This document shows positions 5,901 to 9,204 of a stretch of DNA of 9,204 nt, one piece after another (position 1 is the first letter of the stretch; each line of letters starts with the position of its first letter). The position numbers and the translations under genes were made by a program. The stretch covers positions 1 to 9,204 of the forward strand of contig CAAFJQ010000007.1 of assembly GCA_900763245.1 (NCBI GenBank), given 5' to 3'. The notes beneath the pieces are model-generated. The model made no database searches. It was not told where the DNA came from and saw only the letters and a list, made by a program, of their open reading frames with translations. Origin of the DNA: Bacilli bacterium. Its GTDB lineage: Bacteria > Bacillota_I > Bacilli_A > RFN20 > CAG-288.

Positions 5901-7550
5901 TTATTCTGCTTTTTCTGCGGACACCATTCTTTCAGGAGCAGAAACCGCAATCAAATCCAAGGCAGAAGCCAAGACATCCTTGCAGGCTTCGACAAGACCG
6001 AGTCTCTCCTTAGTGAGCTCTACGTTCTGACTATCAATGACACGGCACTTTGTATAGAATTCATTGATACTCTGAGCGAGAGTATGGATATAATTGGTGA
6101 CCTTATACGGCTCGTTTTCAACCGTTGCAGATTTGATGACATCAGAATATCCTTTCAGAAGGATAAGAAGATTCTTTTCAGATTCGCTGACAAGCAAAGA
6201 GGAAGAATAATCGATCGGATAGAAATCTTTTGCATTGTTCATGATGCCGCAAAGTCTGGCGTGTGTATACTGAGCATAATAGACCGGGTTTTCACTGCCC
6301 AAAGTCTTTGCAAGATCGATATCAAAATCAAGGTGAGAGGTTCCGCTTCTAGAAACAAAGAAGTAACGGACAGCATCAACACCGACTTCTTCGACAAGCT
6401 CTTTCATCGAGATGGCATTCCCGGTTCTCTTGCTCATCTTGAACTCTTCGCCGTTCTTGAAGAGTCTGACCATCTGAACCAAAGAGACATGAAGTGCATC
6501 GGGATTGTGGCCTAAGTCCTTCTGAGAAGATTTAAGTCTAGCGATATAACCATGATGGTCTGCACCGAAGAGGTCAATCAATAAATCGAAACCGCGATTG
6601 AACTTGTCGTTATGATATGCGATATCAGGAAGGAGATAAGTGTAGTTGCCGTCGCTCTTGACGAGAACTCTGTCTTTATCATCTCCGTCTTTTGTGGTAT
6701 TGAGCCATAAAGCACCATCCTGTTCATAGCAGAAGGGCTTGAGCTGTTGTAATACCTTTTCGACATCTCCTCTTTGGCGGATAGCCTTTTCGGAAGTGTA
6801 GACATCCTGATCGACACGGAAATCATGAAGGTCTTTCTTGATGGCATCAAGAAGTTTCATGCCACCGAACTTCTTGAAGTCTTCCAAGTGGCTTTCAGGA
6901 TCGGCAAGATAACTGTCACCAACCTTTTCCTTCAGTTCCTTCGCTAATGCAATGATTTCAGGTCCATGATAACCGTCTTCAGGCATCTTTGCATCCTGAG
7001 AGAACTCTTCCAGATAACGAACCATCAAAGATTCAGCAAGATGGTCCATCTGAACACCGGCATCGTTCACATAATATTCACGTGTAACGTCATAACCTGC
7101 CTTCTTGTAAAGTCTAGCCAAGCAATCGCCTAAAGCTGCGCCTCTGGCATGTCCTAAATGCAATGTGCCTGTCGGATTTGCGGAAACATATTCGATATCG
7201 ACTTTGATTCCTTTTCCCATATCAAGGTCGCCATAATGTTCAGGATTGCTGACGATTGTCTTGATGATGGAACCAAGTTCATCCTGCTTTAAGAAGAAGT
7301 TCAGAAAGCCAGGTTTGCAGGCCTCGATATGATCGACACCATCAAGCGAAAACTCGGCGATGATGTCATTTGCCAGATCCATCGGATTCTTATGGAAGAC
7401 TTTTGCTTTTCTCATGGCTAAGTTAGAAGCATAGTCTCCATGTTCGCGTGTATCGGAAGGGGAAAGAACGATTTCTTTGTCCTCGACTTCTCCGCCGAGT
7501 TTCACGATGACACGTTTCAGTTCATCTTTGATTTTCTGTTGAATATCCAT
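5901..7550 (-). CDS. argS: Arginyl-tRNA synthetase
   Basis: A 549-residue class Ia synthetase that charges tRNA-Arg with arginine using ATP. Order of domains: N-terminal Add-1 domain (about 1-105, with SDTREHGDYASNLAM at 32-46), Rossmann catalytic core with the HIGH-type motif HLGHARGA (131-138) preceded by EYVSANPTGTL and followed by REYYVNDAG, the signature LFGADHHGYIARL near 327-339, the KMSKR loop (371-375, in FKMSKRTGNAI), and the DALR-type anticodon-binding helices to the usual ending IAVSAPERM (534-542). Length is normal. The frame also opens at a GTG at 7559, but that codon lies within the ribosome binding site (GTGAGGTG, 6 nt before ATG 7550), so 7550 is the start. It lies 10 nt after ispF. 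No clear terminator follows; only AT-rich sequence separates it from the rpoE promoter. Confidence 0.97.
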   Translation of the reverse strand: MDIQQKIKDELKRVIVKLGGEVEDKEIVLSPSDTREHGDYASNLAMRKAKVFHKNPMDLANDIIAEFSLDGVDHIEACKPGFLNFFLKQDELGSIIKTIVSNPEHYGDLDMGKGIKVDIEYVSANPTGTLHLGHARGAALGDCLARLYKKAGYDVTREYYVNDAGVQMDHLAESLMVRYLEEFSQDAKMPEDGYHGPEIIALAKELKEKVGDSYLADPESHLEDFKKFGGMKLLDAIKKDLHDFRVDQDVYTSEKAIRQRGDVEKVLQQLKPFCYEQDGALWLNTTKDGDDKDRVLVKSDGNYTYLLPDIAYHNDKFNRGFDLLIDLFGADHHGYIARLKSSQKDLGHNPDALHVSLVQMVRLFKNGEEFKMSKRTGNAISMKELVEEVGVDAVRYFFVSRSGTSHLDFDIDLAKTLGSENPVYYAQYTHARLCGIMNNAKDFYPIDYSSSLLVSESEKNLLILLKGYSDVIKSATVENEPYKVTNYIHTLAQSINEFYTKCRVIDSQNVELTKERLGLVEACKDVLASALDLIAVSAPERMVSAEKAE

Positions 7551-7556
7551 AAATAG

Positions 7557-7564
7557 CACCTCAC
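7557..7564 (-). promoter_or_regulatory. Ribosome binding site that decides the argS start, overlapping the ispF stop
   Basis: GTGAGGTG on the minus strand spans the TGA stop of ispF and lies 6 nt before the ATG at 7550. The overlap suggests ispF and argS are co-translated from one message and rules out the GTG at 7559 as start. Confidence 0.7.
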
Positions 7565-8040
7565 ATTTTTATTAGGCAGACGGTCGAATAAACCTCAACG
7601 GCTTCATCATGACCGACCGCATCAAGACCTTCTTTCGTATTTGCATGAATCGCAATCCTATCAGCAGATAGATTCATGACTTCAGATAATCTGCTTTTGA
7701 TCTGTTCTTTGTAATTCTTCAGCTTGACGCTTTGGAGAACTACATCGATGACGATATTGGATATCGTATATTCTCTTTTTTCCATCTGAGCCAGCGCGAA
7801 GGAAAGTATATCTTCGCTATTCATCCCTTGAGTATCTTCACTCGTATCAGGAAAATAGGTTCCGATATCTTCCAATCCCAAAGCGGATAAAATCGAATTG
7901 GCAAGAGAATGATACAGGCAATCACCATCGGAATGAGCCTTGATTTTCTTTCCAGGCAATTCTATGCCAGCAAGAACAAATCTCTTCCCATTCTCATCAA
8001 AACGATGAATGTCGTATCCGAAACCAGTTCTGATATCCAT
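7561..8040 (-). CDS. ispF: 2-C-methyl-D-erythritol 2,4-cyclodiphosphate synthase
   Basis: A 159-residue IspF, the cytosolic trimeric enzyme that cyclises CDP-ME-2-phosphate to MEcPP with release of CMP in the MEP isoprenoid pathway. Metal and active-site motifs are visible: GFGYDIHRF (6-14, D10 and H12), AHSDGDCLYH (35-44, with H44 the third metal ligand), and DIGTYFPDT (58-66). Length equals that of E. coli IspF. The C-terminal part is less standard: the usual PKL of the CDP-binding loop reads VKL (105-107), and the usual TTTEKLGFTGRGEG region reads NTKEGLDAVGHDEA (134-147), keeping the Thr and Glu that matter most but replacing the GR-x-E arginine with His. It starts 3 nt after the ychF stop without a clear SD, so its translation is probably coupled to ychF. 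No ispD lies beside it in this window. Confidence 0.93.
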   Translation of the reverse strand: MDIRTGFGYDIHRFDENGKRFVLAGIELPGKKIKAHSDGDCLYHSLANSILSALGLEDIGTYFPDTSEDTQGMNSEDILSFALAQMEKREYTISNIVIDVVLQSVKLKNYKEQIKSRLSEVMNLSADRIAIHANTKEGLDAVGHDEAVEVYSTVCLIKM

Positions 8041-8043
8041 ATT

Positions 8044-9159
8044 TTATTTTTTCTTGGCAGCTGAACGGATATAAAGAATATCGCCATCTTTGACAATGTA
8101 ATCTTTTCCGACAGTCATCATCTTGCCAGCTTCTTTGACAGCAAGCTCCGTCCCATAATGAATCAGGTCATCATAGGAATAGACCTCTGCTTTCAGGAAG
8201 AACTTTTGGAAATCGGTATGGATGACACCCGCACATTCAGGAGCGGTATATCCTTCATGGAATGTCCAAGCTCTGACTTCATCTTCTCCGCCTGTGAAGA
8301 AGGTTCTTAAGCCAAGGATGTGATAAGCCGCAAATGTGACCTTGTCCAAACCAGTCTGACTTGTACCTAAGCTTTCAAGATAATCCTTTCTGTCTTCAGG
8401 AGAAACACGGGAGAGTTCCTCTTCGATTTTGGCAGAGACAGGGATGCATTCTGCGTGATTTTCCTTTGCGAATTCTTTCAGTTTTGCAAAGTAAGGATTA
8501 GCATCAGGATCAGCATAGCTTTCTTCATCGACATTGCCGACATAAATGACAGGCTTCATCGTGATGAGATTGAAAGACTTTGCAATCTCCGCTTCTTCCA
8601 TGGAGAGAGGAATATCTCTTGCCATATGTTCGTTCTGCAAACCATCGATGAGTTTGTGGAGCGCAGAGACTTCAGTCAGTCCCGCTTTGTCTTTTGTTGT
8701 CAATGCTTTTCTTTCGACTTTTTCCAGTCTTTTTGTCATCACATCGATGTCGGAGAGCATCAATTCAAGATTGACTTCCATCGCATCAGCGACAGGATCG
8801 ACTCCTCTTCCGTTGTAAGTCAGAATCTCACTGGAATCAAAACAGCGGACAACATGAATGATTGCATCCGTGTTGCGGATATTTCCTAAGAACTGGTTTC
8901 CCAACCCTTCGCCTTTGCTCGCACCTTTGATAAGGCCTGCGATATCAGTGAATTCAAAAGTTGCTCTGACAGTCTTTTTCGGATGGAAAATATCGACCAG
9001 GGCATCCACTCTTGCATCATTGACTTCAACAACGCCTGTATTCGGATCAATTGTGGCAAAAGGATAATTCTCTGCCAGAATATCACTATTGGTAATCGCA
9101 TTGAATAGCGTAGATTTTCCGACATTAGGCAAACCGACAATACCAGCTGTTAAACTCAT
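8044..9159 (-). CDS. ychF: Ribosome-binding ATPase YchF (OBG family)
   Basis: A 371-residue YchF/Ola1-type P-loop protein of the OBG family that binds the ribosome and prefers ATP to GTP; in E. coli it is linked to translation and oxidative stress control. Visible parts are the Walker A GLPNVGKST (9-17), the switch region NYPFATIDPNTG, the G3 motif DIAGLIKGASKGEGLGNQFL, and the altered G4 NVDE in place of NKxD that marks the ATP-preferring subgroup. A helical coiled-coil insert follows (MTKRLEKVERKA region), then a C-terminal TGS domain with RAWTFHEGYTAPECAGVIHTDFQKFF and a final GDILYIRS. The length is standard (about 360-370). ATG at 9159 gives MSLTAGIVGLPNVGKST, the normal family beginning; only a weak purine-rich site (AGAGAAAG) precedes it. 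It is the first gene of the ychF-ispF-argS group seen here. Confidence 0.97.
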   Translation of the reverse strand: MSLTAGIVGLPNVGKSTLFNAITNSDILAENYPFATIDPNTGVVEVNDARVDALVDIFHPKKTVRATFEFTDIAGLIKGASKGEGLGNQFLGNIRNTDAIIHVVRCFDSSEILTYNGRGVDPVADAMEVNLELMLSDIDVMTKRLEKVERKALTTKDKAGLTEVSALHKLIDGLQNEHMARDIPLSMEEAEIAKSFNLITMKPVIYVGNVDEESYADPDANPYFAKLKEFAKENHAECIPVSAKIEEELSRVSPEDRKDYLESLGTSQTGLDKVTFAAYHILGLRTFFTGGEDEVRAWTFHEGYTAPECAGVIHTDFQKFFLKAEVYSYDDLIHYGTELAVKEAGKMMTVGKDYIVKDGDILYIRSAAKKK

Positions 9160-9179
9160 GTTATCACACTTTCTCTAAT

Positions 9180-9189
9180 ACTAATTAGT
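9180..9189. repeat. Short palindrome upstream of ychF
   Basis: ACTAATTAGT is a perfect 10-bp palindrome about 21 nt before the ychF start, next to TTGACT on the minus strand (9192-9187), which resembles a -35 box. I see no matching -10 at 16-18 nt, so a promoter is not claimed. The 45 nt up to the right edge otherwise hold no recognisable gene. Confidence 0.25.
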
Positions 9190-9204
9190 CAAACCTTTTT
9201 ATTA

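Noticed and set aside
8455..8889. A 144-codon plus-strand frame inside ychF
   Set aside because: It is antisense to a highly conserved gene, lacks a ribosome binding site and has a composition typical of a shadow frame.
9163..9192. Promoter for ychF built on TTGACT at 9192-9187
   Set aside because: The hexamers at 16-18 nt spacing are GTGTG-like or TGTGAT and would place the transcription start inside the coding sequence. The real promoter probably lies beyond the right edge.

Overview
The window looks like a chromosomal housekeeping segment of a low-to-moderate-GC Bacillota (Firmicutes) bacterium, perhaps near Erysipelotrichia; the phylum is better supported than the class. The reasons are purine-rich Shine-Dalgarno sites (AAAGGAG type), an RNA polymerase delta subunit (RpoE) with a long acidic tail, an NrnA-type DHH phosphoesterase, and short overlapping gene junctions. 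Several genes end in TGA and tryptophan is coded by TGG, so this is the standard bacterial code and not the Mycoplasma code.

Left part, + strand (about 1-2000). A Nudix hydrolase gene that has lost its Nudix box, joined to unrelated sequence at the left edge, is followed by a MazG-like nucleotide pyrophosphohydrolase, a small membrane-anchored protein with a faint LemA-like ending, and a transaldolase (TalC/FSA-like fold, with transaldolase-type active-site residues). The transaldolase may have its own -10 element. A strong bidirectional terminator at 2013-2052 separates this group from the converging minus-strand genes.

Right part, - strand (9159 down to 2063), in transcription order: ychF (OBG-family ATPase), ispF (isoprenoid MEP pathway), argS (arginyl-tRNA synthetase), rpoE (RNA polymerase delta), then, after a hairpin terminator, a tightly packed trio: an NrnA-like nanoRNase/pAp phosphatase, a CysQ-like 3'(2'),5'-bisphosphate nucleotidase/inositol-phosphatase-fold enzyme, and a lipoprotein 5'-nucleotidase. 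ychF-ispF-argS are separated by 3 and 10 nt and are probably one transcript. rpoE has its own likely promoter, whose -10 lies inside a 22-bp near-palindrome. In the trio the junctions overlap (TAATG and ATGA), implying translational coupling. Together the trio could degrade very short RNAs and pAp to mononucleotides, with a surface enzyme dephosphorylating nucleotides to nucleosides.

No mobile element, CRISPR array, tRNA or rRNA was seen. Nothing here is clearly a new system. The points most worth checking are the broken left-edge Nudix gene, the palindrome on the rpoE promoter, the coupled nucleotide-degradation trio, and the divergent IspF motif.
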